Below are positions 1 through 10,370 of a stretch of DNA of 21,429 nucleotides, piece after piece. Position 1 is the stretch's first letter; each line of letters starts with the position of its first letter. Made by a program: the position numbers and the translations under genes. The stretch comes from Paramacrobiotus metropolitanus (Eukaryota > Tardigrada > Eutardigrada > Parachela > Macrobiotidae): positions 1-21,429 of the forward strand of contig NW_026570667.1 of assembly GCF_019649055.1 (NCBI RefSeq), read 5' to 3'. Below the pieces are notes generated by a model that was given only the letters and a program-made list of their open reading frames with translations, had not been told where the DNA came from and did not search any database.

Positions 1-428
1 AAGCCGACATTAAGCTCAGTTTTCTCGGACATACAATCCTATAGCCAAAATGCTCTACTGGCAGTTTCCATTCCTGACCGCTAAGCCAGGCTCATCCGGT
101 TACGTGCATGTATTGGCGGGGATAAATCTATGAGATTCAGCGTTCCTTTAATATTGACGTTCTCTTTCCGTTCGTGGCTCGTCGGCAGGGTTTTCAATTT
201 AGCTAACATATATCAGATTCGCAGTCTACTATATATATAAGTAAGTAAATCACTGCTTCCAGTGTAAATTGCACTGAAATTGTAGCAGTTTGAGTTTCGA
301 TTAACACGACGTAGGCCGCGCACACTATTTGCCGGACTAGGACAAGTTGCTGTGCAAAAATCAGAGAATAGCACCGTGCCGGCGCCGCGCTGCACTAGGG
401 GAATTGGGGTATATATATTGTAATTTGA
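1..428. other. AT-rich stretch without a gene
   Basis: I see no supported gene here. The stretch holds a short TA run near 229-240 and the first copy of a diverged direct repeat (about 121-200). The open frames are short, start at non-ATG codons and show no splice-flanked coding pattern. Confidence 0.5.
121..200 (+). repeat. Diverged dispersed repeat, copy 1
   Basis: About 80 bp here resemble 1621-1700 on the same strand. The shared order is an ATAAAT block, TATGAGA, the exact word CCTTTAATATTGA, a GTTC word and a CTTCC/TTTCC word. The copies differ by small gaps and substitutions, so this is an old repeat. The family is unknown. Confidence 0.35.
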
Positions 429-662
429 TTATGTTTCATCTTTATAAGAAAAGTTGTTCCTGCGCCTGGGGGTGGATGTTGGCACGGCGGTAGTGAATGA
501 GATGGGGGTGAGCCATCTGGACCAAAAACCGGCGCTGATACCCACCGCATGCTGTGGCTCCCACCACAAGCAATCATTATTCACCAAGGCAGTTAAATGT
601 TCATCCATCCTATTCTTATATCTGCTGACTTTAACAGCCGGCAACCACACTTTAAAATCCAT
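429..662 (-). CDS. Possible small coding exon, unrecognised
   Basis: This 77-codon frame begins with a true ATG and lies in a locally GC-richer patch. Its middle part (about residues 19-65) has balanced codon use and two adjacent Trp codons (LWWEPQ), which is unusual for noncoding AT-rich DNA. The last residues (basic run, then a SYKDET end) look less convincing. A possible donor (GTGAAT) lies inside the frame. There is no recognisable domain, signal peptide or membrane segment. It may be a short exon or a chance frame. Confidence 0.2.
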   Translation of the reverse strand: MDFKVWLPAVKVSRYKNRMDEHLTALVNNDCLWWEPQHAVGISAGFWSRWLTPISFTTAVPTSTPRRRNNFSYKDET

Positions 663-747
663 GTCTTTCCTGAGCTCTGGGCCATTTAGAGTGTTTTCCC
701 TTTGGGGAAGGCAAATGTTCTACTCCACGAAACAACAGCCTGATTAA

Positions 748-3700
748 GTTCTGCTTAATTCAAACTTCCTGTCTTTACCACTGAGACGCCGAAAAGTTGT
801 TTACTGCTAAACTTCAAGCCATAATACTGCTCCGTGAAACGCAAACCCAGGCTTAAAAGCGTAATACGAGATCAATATACATATATAAACTACTTATATT
901 ATCTCTCCACTTTAACATTAATAGCACTGAGTTTGTAGACGACAGTAATAGTTAATCACCCGGGTCATAATTGCATAATTAAGGATAGCATTGCATTAAT
1001 TTTTATATTAATCAGGTAATAACAGGAAACCAGTCTACCATTTGCTAGCATTCAATGAAGTGCAACAAATATTTCATATATGGAACGTTTGATATCGATA
1101 TACACTGTATTTCGCGTCCATTTTCCCAACCACTTAAATACGGAATATCCAAAATTGTTTTATTAACAACCAAACAGAGTGGATATATTGTGACAGATAT
1201 CAACAACATTACTAGCACACATTACACTCTACAGTCTACATACATAATATTGATTGTCAAACGATTTTGTTAAATCCATTTGACTTCGTGTCACTGACAG
1301 TTCAACGGCGATGGTGAAATCTCATCGTTTTGACAGGTTGGTCATCATATGGCATTGTCGGGAGATCTTTGGCTTATACAGAGACAAAGTGCGGTTGTAC
1401 TGGTTAAGAACTATTGATATAGTCAAAGTTTTCCCTGAATTAATGCTCCTTAAATCCCGTGCAGTGGTCGGCACGCGGGAGTACATTTACAATTGTTCGG
1501 TAGATGGCCGATGCAAAAGAGCCATCGATCTGGGCTGAATTCAAGCGCATAGGAGACATATATAAGGCAGGCAATGTCTGCTTTACGCCTCTTATCCTCA
1601 TTTTTCTTGTCAAGATGTAGAATAAATAACTTATGAGACATCCTTTAATATTGATGTTCGCCTTCCTTAAAATCGCGGAGTTCGGCCAACAGCTTTTCTG
1701 TTGTCCGTAAGAAGGAGCAGGGAAGAATATCGCAGCCAGATTGTTGATTAATGCGGCTACCTTACGAAACAGTTTTATTAATCAAGTAGTGTTAATTCCG
1801 TAGCTCGCATTATTGTTCCTTCTTGCGAAAACATTTTCATGCTGATGTACGAATACTACTATACCACAAGTGTGTTAGCATAATAGTCGCGAAACGATGA
1901 ATCTTGGTTTGTTACTGACTGAGCATTTGTGTGGATGAATTTTAAAAAAATGTATGTGTGAAATTGGAACTAACTTTCATTTGTAAAACACTTCCAAACC
2001 TTGAAAGAGCGGGTTTTAATAAGGCAAGTAAAATTTTTAATGTATTCATATACACCAAAACAAATCCATGCGCAAAATGACTTCTCATCTTTTATACGAG
2101 TACCGATAGTGGGGGATGCACCGGGTAAACAATCAGACATCACATTTTTACGTCATAAATCTGTGTATTATTTGACATGAAATGTGAACACAGTGACGCT
2201 AAGGTTACAGTATATGACACTCCAGTAAAATTGCGCAATAAAGTGGAAACTGGCAGTCGACCATTTTAATCTGCTGCCTCGGCTAGCGGTTAAATATTAA
2301 CCTGTTATTGATTAATTGATTAACTGTGCAGTCATGATCATGTTGCTCTGTGCACCTTATTGTAATTTTCCTCCTCGATGGCCATATAGTTCCTGCAAAG
2401 TAAACTAATCATATTTCCTTTCCTCTCAAAGATCATAAGCATCATTAGAATCATCTGCAAGCCCAACACAACGTGCAATCGGGTGTTAATCAATCACATC
2501 CGGTAGAATGATACACTTTCAATATTCGATGATGCGGCTAGCTACCTGTAAGCATTCTGCACAAAAAGATTGCCTATAATGTTCAGCCTGAAGCATGAAT
2601 TTGCTTTAAATTCCATTCCACAAAATCCGTAGTTTAGACAAATTAAGTGTTATTCGGTACAGTCATATATATCCACGAATAACAATCCTTGGAAATTATC
2701 AGAAAAGACACACCAGCGGAAGCAGCGTACTATGAGGCTATTGAAACTGTAGTACGAGTATAAATGAAAAATCTCCAGTAACGACGATGTTGTAAATTCA
2801 AAATCTGCTGGTGCACGTTTTTTTAACTCTGTGCAAAGTACACACGTGTTAATTCCATATACACATCTTGGGATATACGAATATTCGACCTTTAGCTATC
2901 GACTTTGGCTATATATCTCAGAACGTCGTAATTTCGTCAGCTCGTTACGTAGTATATTTGCTAAAGAAAGATAATATTAGTTTGACATGAATGAGATGTT
3001 GATCTCGTGTAGTGTATTAAAAAGAAGAGCATTGGGTTTGCTTACGTATCTGATTTATTAGTTCAAATGCTGGTCTTTCAACTGATACGAGCTCGATTGA
3101 CGATCGAGGGGAAAAGGGCGTAGTTGGTTCTTTTGCGCTTTTTATTTGTTGGGCTTTGGTAAACCGTTCATGCAAGTAACATGTACCCATGATAAATTAC
3201 GGCAATAAGCTGAGCACGAACATATTGGGTCTTTGTACAAAGAAACACATGATTTTTTGTCCCTCGCCTAGCCGGAAGCCGCCATTGAGTTGCGCATACG
3301 TATGCATAGCGATGATGCCGAGCATATTGCGCATTTCACTCATCCCGCAACCATTTGTGCACTATAGCATAAATTCTCACCGTTTTATGGATACAGCGTA
3401 TGTGATACTAATACATATGCAGCATTTGTGAAACGACTAGAAAATGAATTTGTTGAAAGGGAGCCACTAGTACGGGCACAGTTATGGAAGTCCCAGTGAT
3501 GGGGCTGCCATTAGTTGTGATTAAATAACCAGCTTAAGAACACTTTGTACAATTCCCATCTATTTAGTCCGTCGATTGTGACTTTTGAGTGTTAGTTGTC
3601 TGTCGGTTGTGTGTAGTTCTGACGGGAACATATTTAGTTGGATATTGACTAGCGTGACAAAATAAACACGCGATTATGCCCGAATACCGGGTCGAGCAAG

Positions 3701-4600
3701 TATTTGATACTCCGTACATCAACGTACGACTGTGGCATGCTATTTAAGAAGAAACGTAAACATTAAATATTTTTCAAATACCACAATGCAATGTCCGCAG
3801 AACAGGTTCTGACATCGAAAAATTCGCTCCTAAAAAGATCTGCAGCGAAAATCTTCTAAAATGTTTTGCGATAATTAACTATGACCTAAAATGAACTGTT
3901 AATAGTTAACGCTTAGGTAAGATCCCTTGTTTAATCATTTTCATACTTACAGTCTCTTACTTAGAATAAATGTACATCATCTGAAGTTATACCATCGTGC
4001 AATTTTTGTTTGCAACGATCTTGTTTGCAAATTTTAAGATTGTATAAAAGTCAAATCAATAAGGACCATACGCCTTAGCTTGCAAAGAAAAGGATACTGG
4101 TCTAATGAGCCGGAAAAAATATGAAATGTTTTAAAAGGACAATTTTTTGTGCTTTTTACAAACAAATGGAAATTTAATGCACTTAAATATGCACATCAAA
4201 TGGAAAATATACTGTATCTGGCCGTCAAAAATGGTACTATACCGTAGTGACATAGTGGCCAGGAACCTCTGCGTAACAAATCAGCAATCACACAAAAACA
4301 AATTGCACAATATGAACATTGTACTTTACGAAATACCAAGTATGCACGCATTTTTCTAGGATGATTTCTATCAAGGTTTGGTATGATTACGATTTTATTT
4401 ACATTTTGTAAAGTATTCAGCATTCAGCATAATGTTCACGTACATATAGAACAAAGCTAGTCAGATCGACTACCGAGTATTTCCTCGTACACGGCCAGGT
4501 ACAATTGTGAGTCTAATTAAGATTGTTTACTTATTTGCAGATGCAAAGCATCATAACAAAAGAATCATCACGCGAAACATTCCACCTTAAATCTACACCA
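748..4600. other. Long AT-rich region without supported genes
   Basis: About 3.9 kb with frequent stops in all frames. Apart from the second copy of the diverged repeat near 1621-1700, I find no exon-like GC patches and no long tandem arrays. A few GTAAG-type words occur (for example near 3906) without a coding stretch in front of them. A first exon (signal peptide) of the Ig gene at 4611-5900 could be hidden here, but I could not identify it. Confidence 0.4.
1621..1700 (+). repeat. Diverged dispersed repeat, copy 2
   Basis: This is the partner of 121-200. The best-kept core is CCTTTAATATTGA followed by GTTC and CTTCC. Similarity fades after about 1700. Confidence 0.35.
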
Positions 4601-4610
4601 TTTGCCGCAG

Positions 4611-5900
4611 TTTGACCGGGATTGCCAGCAAACTTTACGATTGAGAAAGGAAATCCAGTTGAACTGCCGTGCAGGATATCAAATCAAGGAAAAATATGGT
4701 AAGAGACTTACATAAAAGCCGGTCTTTCTAGTGTTACAAGATGCACAAATTTACCAGTTTCAAATGAAGGTGCCAGGCACCGTGCGCGCCATGATTTTGT
4801 AACTGGAATTTCGCTTAACGGTACACTGTATACCACGTAGTATCTGCTGAATGCATGTTTAATTCTATCATGGGCCGCCTAAACTGTTGTTCTCGTATGT
4901 AGAATTAGTATATATTAAAGTAATAAAACTTTAGTACCGTGCTAGTTGCTATTGATTTATGTTGATAATATGTATACAATTGTTTGTTGGCACATCAAAA
5001 TTGTCTCTTGTAACAACTAATAACGTATTTTTTGGCTGACCGAATAAATATATTTATTGCTCGAGGACAGGTGTCGTGGGTCAAGTACAACAATCGCCAT
5101 TTCCATGTACTATCAGTAGGCGATATATTGTTGACGGAAGATGAAAGAATAACATTGAGCAAAAACGAAGGACCTTCAGACTGGGCCTTGACAATCACCA
5201 AAGTCAAACTGTCGGACTCCGGAGTTTATGAATGTCAGATTGGAACTTCTGGCAGGAACGTCACCCTGCATGTCCACCGTGAGTTATTGGATAACAACAT
5301 CCACAACTGGACGTCACCTTTTACTTGGTCTAATCAAACACAGAGTAAAATGCATACACCATAATAATTATTATTAGTACTATATTTATTATTACAATAC
5401 GTGAGCTTAATAATTTCATCGCGTTTAGTGCACTTCTCTGTACACTAATCACGTACCGTACTTGTAGGTGCACTTCTACATACGTACACAGTTATGTAAA
5501 TACTGCAAATTTGGACGTATTTATTAAGGCGCTCTTCGTATTATTGTTACTAACCTAAAGTAAGGGATGAAATTTTTGCTTTTGTGCTGCCTATGCAAAT
5601 TTTTTAATAAATTTTTTTGCGTGTGTGGGTTAAAGGTAAATTTCTTGATAGAGAAACTGCTGAATGTCGTTTTGTGCTTTCTGTTTTGTCAACCGAATGT
5701 ATTTGACCTTGAGTGAATCAACTGATTATAACAGCACAGTACCCATAAAAGTATTGTACTGTAAAATGACATTGTTGAATGTTGTAGGTCCTCCGAAAAG
5801 ATCGTCAAGTTTAGCATCTCATCTACGGTATTCCAGCATAACCACTTTGTTTGTTTGGACAATCATGTCGTTTCTTAGGCCGCACTTCGCTGTAGTATAA
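4611..5900 (+). CDS. Dpr/lachesin-like immunoglobulin-domain surface protein (3 exons)
   Basis: Three exons can be read. Exon A (about 4611-4699) follows a TTTGCCGCAG acceptor, holds the LPC first Ig cysteine and ends at a GGTAAGA donor. Exon B (5071-5278, after GACAG, before GTGAGT) begins VSW (core Trp) and carries HVLSVG, SDWALTITKV and DSGVYECQI, the closing D-x-G-x-Y-x-C motif. Exon C (5788-5900, after TTGTAG) joins B in phase 1 and gives PPK, a Ser-rich linker, a hydrophobic stretch around TTLFVWTIMSF and a TAA stop. An AATAAA lies at 6036-6041. The pattern matches the first Ig domain of Dpr, DIP and lachesin proteins, which are neuronal surface adhesion proteins. The signal-peptide exon was not found. 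In exon A the Ig frame has an in-frame TGA at 4613-4615, and the A-B join is out of phase, so the gene is decayed or the sequence contains indels. The family assignment is good; an intact gene is unproven. Confidence 0.65.
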
Positions 5901-6035
5901 TGATGCAGAATAGAAGCCAACACTACCGTTCTCGTCAATATCAAACTATTGGAACACCTTGGCTAACAAGAACTGCACCTTCGAAAATGATCATTGCTCA
6001 GCGGAATTAGCCGCCTTTTTTGTGATCCATTCTCA

Positions 6036-6041
6036 AATAAA
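6036..6041 (+). terminator. Candidate poly(A) signal AATAAA of the Ig gene
   Basis: A canonical AATAAA lies about 135 bases after the stop codon of the Ig-domain gene, on the same strand. In AT-rich DNA this word also arises by chance. Confidence 0.35.
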
Positions 6042-6043
6042 AT

Positions 6044-6948
6044 CGAAAATTGTACTAACTTCTGTTTAATGACACGTACTGCAGTGAATTTTTTGGTCGA
6101 CCTGTCGAAGCTCGTGTACAGAGCTAGAACTACAATTGTATAAAGTATGCATTTTTACAAGCATACAATTTTGATGCTCTGCAATAGCGCTTTGAATTGG
6201 TACACTCGTCTGTGGTTAACTAGAGGTTCTACCGTGTTCACTGTCATAGCGGCAGAACTGTTTCTGCGCAATGCGCGAAGCGTTGATGGCAAAACCATCG
6301 CACCCAATTACAAGGAAAATGATCATACTACACATGTCAATGAATGAAAAAAATTGTCAATAGATTTTAAGGGAAAAAAACCGACGTAATCCACACAAAT
6401 TTTAAAACCTCTGTAAAAAATTTCAATGTTGTTAAAAAAAATTACTTTCAACGCCAAAGCAGCGTGAACTAGAATAGGAAAAACTTTGTGAAGAGTTTTT
6501 GTTGATAAAGTTTAAAATGAGTTTAAAATTTGCGTTTTTTTACACCCGAAGACACTTATATTTTTTTCTACGGAGTTGAGAATCAGCAATTTAGAAAAAC
6601 GCTTCACAAAGTTTTTAGCAAGTGTTTTTTCCACATACTGATCAAAGTTGAGAATTATATTAGCTTTCCTGAATTAGTTATAGATTTTACAAATTGGTAT
6701 CAAATTGCTCAGGATTCAGCGAAGAACTTTCTTTGTTATACACTTTCGCGTGAATCTCTCACTTTTGCGCCTGCAGTGCCGCCACAGTGAATGGCCGCTG
6801 GCGTTCGCGAGATATGTTCTCCCTGAACCCTGTCTCCCGGGCTTTGTTATCTCTTCGTGTCCCCGTTTGGCACACAAGATTTTGGTCTGTTTCCTATCCC
6901 GCTTGCCACCCGACTGTTTCTCACTTTCTCTACCTGTTCTATTGCCAG
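6044..6948. other. Intergenic stretch: AT-rich, then GC-richer next to the retroelement
   Basis: No supported gene. 6350-6700 is A/T-run-rich and contains a 15-bp inverted repeat (6479-6493 and 6602-6616). 6770-6948 is clearly GC-richer and abuts the retrotransposon end. It might be an old exon, a promoter or part of another repeat, but no frame there is convincing. Confidence 0.4.
6479..6616. repeat. 138-bp foldback with 15-bp perfect arms
   Basis: AAAAACTTTGTGAAG at 6479-6493 is exactly complementary to 6602-6616, with 108 bp between the arms. No clear target duplication flanks it. It could be a small foldback or MITE remnant, or chance in A/T-run-rich DNA. Confidence 0.35.
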
Positions 6949-7143
6949 TTAATTTTCTTTCGCTCATTGTACGAAGGCGGCGACGGAGACATGTTTGGGC
7001 GTTTTGAGATGCCGGTTGTGCGGGAAGCGGTGATTGAGGCACATCCCGTGCGCTCAACCTATCTGTACAGCAGCCCCGAATGCCCACGATCAGGTGTGCG
7101 GGTGCTGGCTGTCAGACCGATCCCTTGCAAGCCGAACCTCCCC
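6949..7143 (-). repeat. Split direct repeat B2 (3' terminal)
   Basis: 195 bp identical to 7425-7619. On the plus strand it begins TTAATTTTCTTTCGCTC. This copy forms the 3' terminus of the minus-strand element. It is GC-richer than the host DNA, and the open frames inside it are by-products of its composition. Confidence 0.9.
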
Positions 7144-7215
7144 TTTATTATGAACAAAACTGCACATGGGATGCTAGCATGACAAAGCCTCCGCGCATAG
7201 GGCGGGCGGAACGGG
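7144..7215 (-). other. 72-bp spacer between A2 and B2
   Basis: Sequence unique to this place, between the A2 repeat and the terminal B2 repeat. It has no counterpart at the other end of the element, so it marks the part of the 3' region present only once. No gene. Confidence 0.6.
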
Positions 7216-7426
7216 AGAAAAAACCATGCAAACCAGAACTACATAAATTCAGGATGCAGCCGCAACTGTTCCGAGACTTCGAATAACTTAGTAATCTGTA
7301 AGCACGATTCTGGAGTACAACCCACCACAAGACTGTTGCTAAGCAATGAGCGCCAGTAGAATACAAAAGAGTCACTTCCGCTCAAGTAAATTAACCATAA
7401 TTAAATGCCACATTTAATTGTACATT
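7216..7426 (-). repeat. Split direct repeat A2 (internal copy)
   Basis: 211 bp matching 11426-11636 except at 7272, 7291, 7301 and 7371. Near its right edge AATTAAATG (7399-7407), CCA and CATTTAATT (7411-7419) form a 9-bp hairpin. This internal copy joins B1 directly, reproducing the junction expected of a circular intermediate. Confidence 0.9.
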
Positions 7427-7619
7427 AATTTTCTTTCGCTCATTGTACGAAGGCGGCGACGGAGACATGTTTGGGCGTTTTGAGATGCCGGTTGTGCGGG
7501 AAGCGGTGATTGAGGCACATCCCGTGCGCTCAACCTATCTGTACAGCAGCCCCGAATGCCCACGATCAGGTGTGCGGGTGCTGGCTGTCAGACCGATCCC
7601 TTGCAAGCCGAACCTCCCC
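7425..7619 (-). repeat. Split direct repeat B1 (internal copy)
   Basis: 195 bp identical to the terminal copy 6949-7143. It starts just after the recombinase stop codon and shares the dinucleotide TT (7425-7426) with A2. Confidence 0.9.
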
Positions 7620-7635
7620 AAACAACGGCCCCAAA

Positions 7636-8691
7636 TTAAGCTTGTGGGTATAGCGGTATACCGGCCAACGGCACGTCCTTCCTGATGTATGTCGTATAGG
7701 CATCAGATCTCCAGCGCCCGGCATGTTTAATATCTTGGAATGGCGCGCCATTGGCTGCAGCGCAAGAGGCAGCTCCTATTCTGAAACTGTGCGGAGTATA
7801 AAGGTGACTGTTGGGAATTCCGTGCGTTGCTAAAATTAATACGCGAGCGAAAGCAGATCTCGTAACAGGTGAACCGTCGGAGGTGACAAACAGGGCTGTG
7901 TGCGAAATTCTTAGACTTCTCCGCAGTGCTAAGTATTTTCGCATCGCCCGTACAGGACAGACTGACCGATCAGTTGCCGACAAATATATCCGACATCCGT
8001 CCCGAAACTGGTCAGATTTAGATGAACGAAGGTTAATAATGAGCTTCGAATTCTGATATGATATATCCGCTAAACGCAGAGAATGACCACCAAGTGACGG
8101 TACGACCTCACCAATGCGTAAGAATCCGAAAAAACACAAGGTATACATGCACCAGTATAATTGTTTTTCGAATGATGATAAAACAGCTGAGCGATCAATA
8201 TTAAGCTTGATGATGCGCATGTTATCGATGGTAATTGGCAATCTGCTATCAGCAGCAGTGCCTCGCAAACGCTTAAAACCGGTGAGGCATTGTGGAATAT
8301 TTGGTGCACTAAAGTCGAAAGATGAACCGTTTTCTTTGAGTGAATTGTAAAGCGCGGATAAATAAACTTTAACTGACGAATAAGAAATACCACAGTTAAA
8401 AAGGAATGCAATATACCGTACTACTACGTCCTCTGTAATGTTCAACGGAGATAACCGAAACAACTGGCAAAACTCAGAAAATTTATTTATGCCACTTCGA
8501 TAAGTTTTTCTAGAAGAAGGTGCAATATGATGATACCGTAAACTTTCAGCCGTTCTGTCAAGACAAGCTAAAGATGTAGCAGATGATAATTGTACAGATC
8601 GGTTAACACGTTTTCCGGCACCAACAGCGGATTTAGATTTGCGTTCGGCGCTAGGCTGGTAAATCGCTTCATCTGAAACCGGGATAGAGAG
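7636..8691 (-). CDS. Tyrosine recombinase of the retrotransposon
   Basis: This enzyme integrates the circular DNA copy by strand exchange, in place of an integrase. Conserved sequence starts around 8517 with an SSRKTYRSG motif, typical of the N-terminal SAM-like domain. The catalytic domain follows. Counting from the TTG codon at 8463, I see Arg116 in GFLRIGEV, Lys149 in SSKSD, His225 and Arg228 in HSFR, Trp251 in GRWRSDAY and the likely nucleophile Tyr259 in TTYIR. The stop is at 7636. The frame stays open upstream to 8691 but contains no ATG before the conserved part. It overlaps the end of the RT frame by about 120 bases in the -1 phase, so it is probably made by frameshifting or reinitiation from RT. 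All catalytic residues are present, so the protein looks functional. Confidence 0.88.
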   Translation of the reverse strand, partial: LSIPVSDEAIYQPSAERKSKSAVGAGKRVNRSVQLSSATSLACLDRTAESLRYHHIAPSSRKTYRSGINKFSEFCQLFRLSPLNITEDVVVRYIAFLFNCGISYSSVKVYLSALYNSLKENGSSFDFSAPNIPQCLTGFKRLRGTAADSRLPITIDNMRIIKLNIDRSAVLSSFEKQLYWCMYTLCFFGFLRIGEVVPSLGGHSLRLADISYQNSKLIINLRSSKSDQFRDGCRIYLSATDRSVCPVRAMRKYLALRRSLRISHTALFVTSDGSPVTRSAFARVLILATHGIPNSHLYTPHSFRIGAASCAAANGAPFQDIKHAGRWRSDAYTTYIRKDVPLAGIPLYPQA

Positions 8692-10370
8692 TCAGCAATG
8701 CTATTGTTGATACCGGATATGTGCTTAATGGTGATTGTAAAATTAAGCCGAGCTGCGATGGCCACCATGCGCCGCATTATTTCGAGGACAACTTTGCAGC
8801 GAGATTTGTAGTTTTCCCAAGCTTGCGAGGCGCCGAGATTATCGCAGTGGAAAATTACTTTCCGACCGCTTAGCTGTGGTCCCCATAATGTTAAAGCGAC
8901 AAGTATAGGGATCATCTCTAGGCACTCGATTGACAGCTGTGCATTAAGTATAAAGGCTGGCCAGCGTATCTGAAACCATGCTCCACTGAAATAGCCGGCA
9001 CAACCGATGGTAGCAGACGCATCAGTGTACAACTGGATCGCATCACAGCGAGTCCAGTCAGGTTCGAGAAATTTTGCTGTACCGTTCCATTTCGGGAGGA
9101 ATTCGAGCCACCAGTCAACATCACGCTGGAAATCTTCGTCGAGCCTTACTTCGTTCTGAGTTGCACTCTTGACCAATGACAATTGCGAAATAAGCCGTCT
9201 TGTAAACAGGCGACCAACGGGTACACATTTGGAGGCGAACATAAGAGAGCCTATTAAGCTTTGCAGTTCTGTACGGTTGCATGCGGTTTTAGACTTCCAC
9301 ATGTTAAGAAGAGCAATGATTTCATTCAGTTTTCCATGCGGTAAACTAAGTGTTTGTGCAGCGGAATCAAGTACAATTCCGAGAAATTTTAAAGTGGTAG
9401 ACGGGCCTTCGGTTTTTTTAGTAGCCAGAGGGACACCAAGCGCTGTGCACAATTCAGTAAATTTAATCATAAGCGTGGAGCAGGGTTGCTTATTAGGTGG
9501 TGTTGCAAGAAAGAAATCATCAACGTAGTGCAGCCTAAAGAGATGGCCGCTGACATTCACAAAAATCCAGTGTACTGCATCTGAGATTAGACAGAATAGA
9601 AACGGTAAAGAACGAGAACCGAAAGGAAGGACAATATCGAAATAGTAATAACCATTGCACATATAACCCAATAAGTGCCAGTCAGCAGGTCTGACAGGGA
9701 CAAGTCGAAAAGCATGCTGAAGATCGAACTTTGCCATGAACGCGCCTACTCCCAGCGTTATAAGCATGCGTACCGCATCATCCACAGTGCAGAACGCAAG
9801 AGAATAGTCGTCCTTGCTGATGTAGTCATTGACACTTTCACCTGCCGGCCGAGACATGTCCATTAATATACGGAATTTGCCGTCCGGCTTTGGCCGTACA
9901 CCTAACGAGTTAACGATGAAGACAGGGAATGGCGGACTGGTAAATGGACCCACTGAATGCAATAAGGATATCTCTGTATTAATCTGCGATTGTAAGTGGT
10001 CCGAATACATGCGTGCAGAAGCAGCATTAGGCGTGGACAAGCTTCGATTGGGGCCACGATAGCCGATATCTGCTCCGTGTCGTAATATGTGCAGTACATA
10101 TGTGACATACTCCTGATCTGGGTGTTCGATGAGGTGGCTTGCAAAAGCTTCAGCTTTCAACGGTGTGATGATATTACTGGGCACTGTTGCTTGCTTTTGA
10201 TTTGCACTGGAAATCGCGGTGTTCACGTTGGCCACAGTTGGCGCACCGGTGTTGACGACCATATCGGCAGAACAAACCGGCAGTGCAGTGACCTTTATTC
10301 CAGAGGTGGCACACTTCGTCAACTTTTGCTCCCCCGCTACCAGCGGGGAGGCTGAGAAACGACTGCCCAA
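8568..10370 (-). CDS. Reverse transcriptase-RNase H polyprotein of the retrotransposon
   Basis: About 600 codons. The N-terminal 60 residues overlap gag and are probably not all used. The conserved part starts near residue 66 with the segment that precedes RT in DIRS-order elements (ITPLKAEAF, HPDQEYV, IGYRGP). RT motifs follow: FRILMDMSRP (167-176), KFDLQHAF with Asp215, LPFGSRSLPF (248-257), YVDD (282-285, catalytic) and LKFLGIVL (327-334). RNase H has the four acidic residues: Asp450 in YTDAS, Glu482 or Glu485 in IECLEM, Asp510 in FHCDN and Asp560 in SIADSLSR. No methyltransferase domain follows. The first codon given is TTG; the first in-frame ATG is at residue 37. The frame is +1 relative to the upstream gag frame and overlaps it by about 197 bases, so it is likely expressed by frameshift or reinitiation. 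No internal stops. Confidence 0.93.
   Translation of the reverse strand: MGSRFSASPLVAGEQKLTKCATSGIKVTALPVCSADMVVNTGAPTVANVNTAISSANQKQATVPSNIITPLKAEAFASHLIEHPDQEYVTYVLHILRHGADIGYRGPNRSLSTPNAASARMYSDHLQSQINTEISLLHSVGPFTSPPFPVFIVNSLGVRPKPDGKFRILMDMSRPAGESVNDYISKDDYSLAFCTVDDAVRMLITLGVGAFMAKFDLQHAFRLVPVRPADWHLLGYMCNGYYYFDIVLPFGSRSLPFLFCLISDAVHWIFVNVSGHLFRLHYVDDFFLATPPNKQPCSTLMIKFTELCTALGVPLATKKTEGPSTTLKFLGIVLDSAAQTLSLPHGKLNEIIALLNMWKSKTACNRTELQSLIGSLMFASKCVPVGRLFTRRLISQLSLVKSATQNEVRLDEDFQRDVDWWLEFLPKWNGTAKFLEPDWTRCDAIQLYTDASATIGCAGYFSGAWFQIRWPAFILNAQLSIECLEMIPILVALTLWGPQLSGRKVIFHCDNLGASQAWENYKSRCKVVLEIMRRMVAIAARLNFTITIKHISGINNSIADSLSRFQMKRFTSLAPNANLNPLLVPENVLTDLYNYHLLHL

Noticed and set aside
6716-7087. 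Minus-strand frame of 123 codons rich in Arg/Lys/Ser
   Set aside because: It crosses the boundary between host DNA and repeat B2, so it cannot be an old gene. Its composition follows the GC-rich strand.
7443-7685. Plus-strand open frame of 80 codons in repeat B
   Set aside because: The same peptide arises in both B copies (also within 6949-7143) because the repeats are identical. It runs opposite to the element's genes and overlaps the recombinase end.
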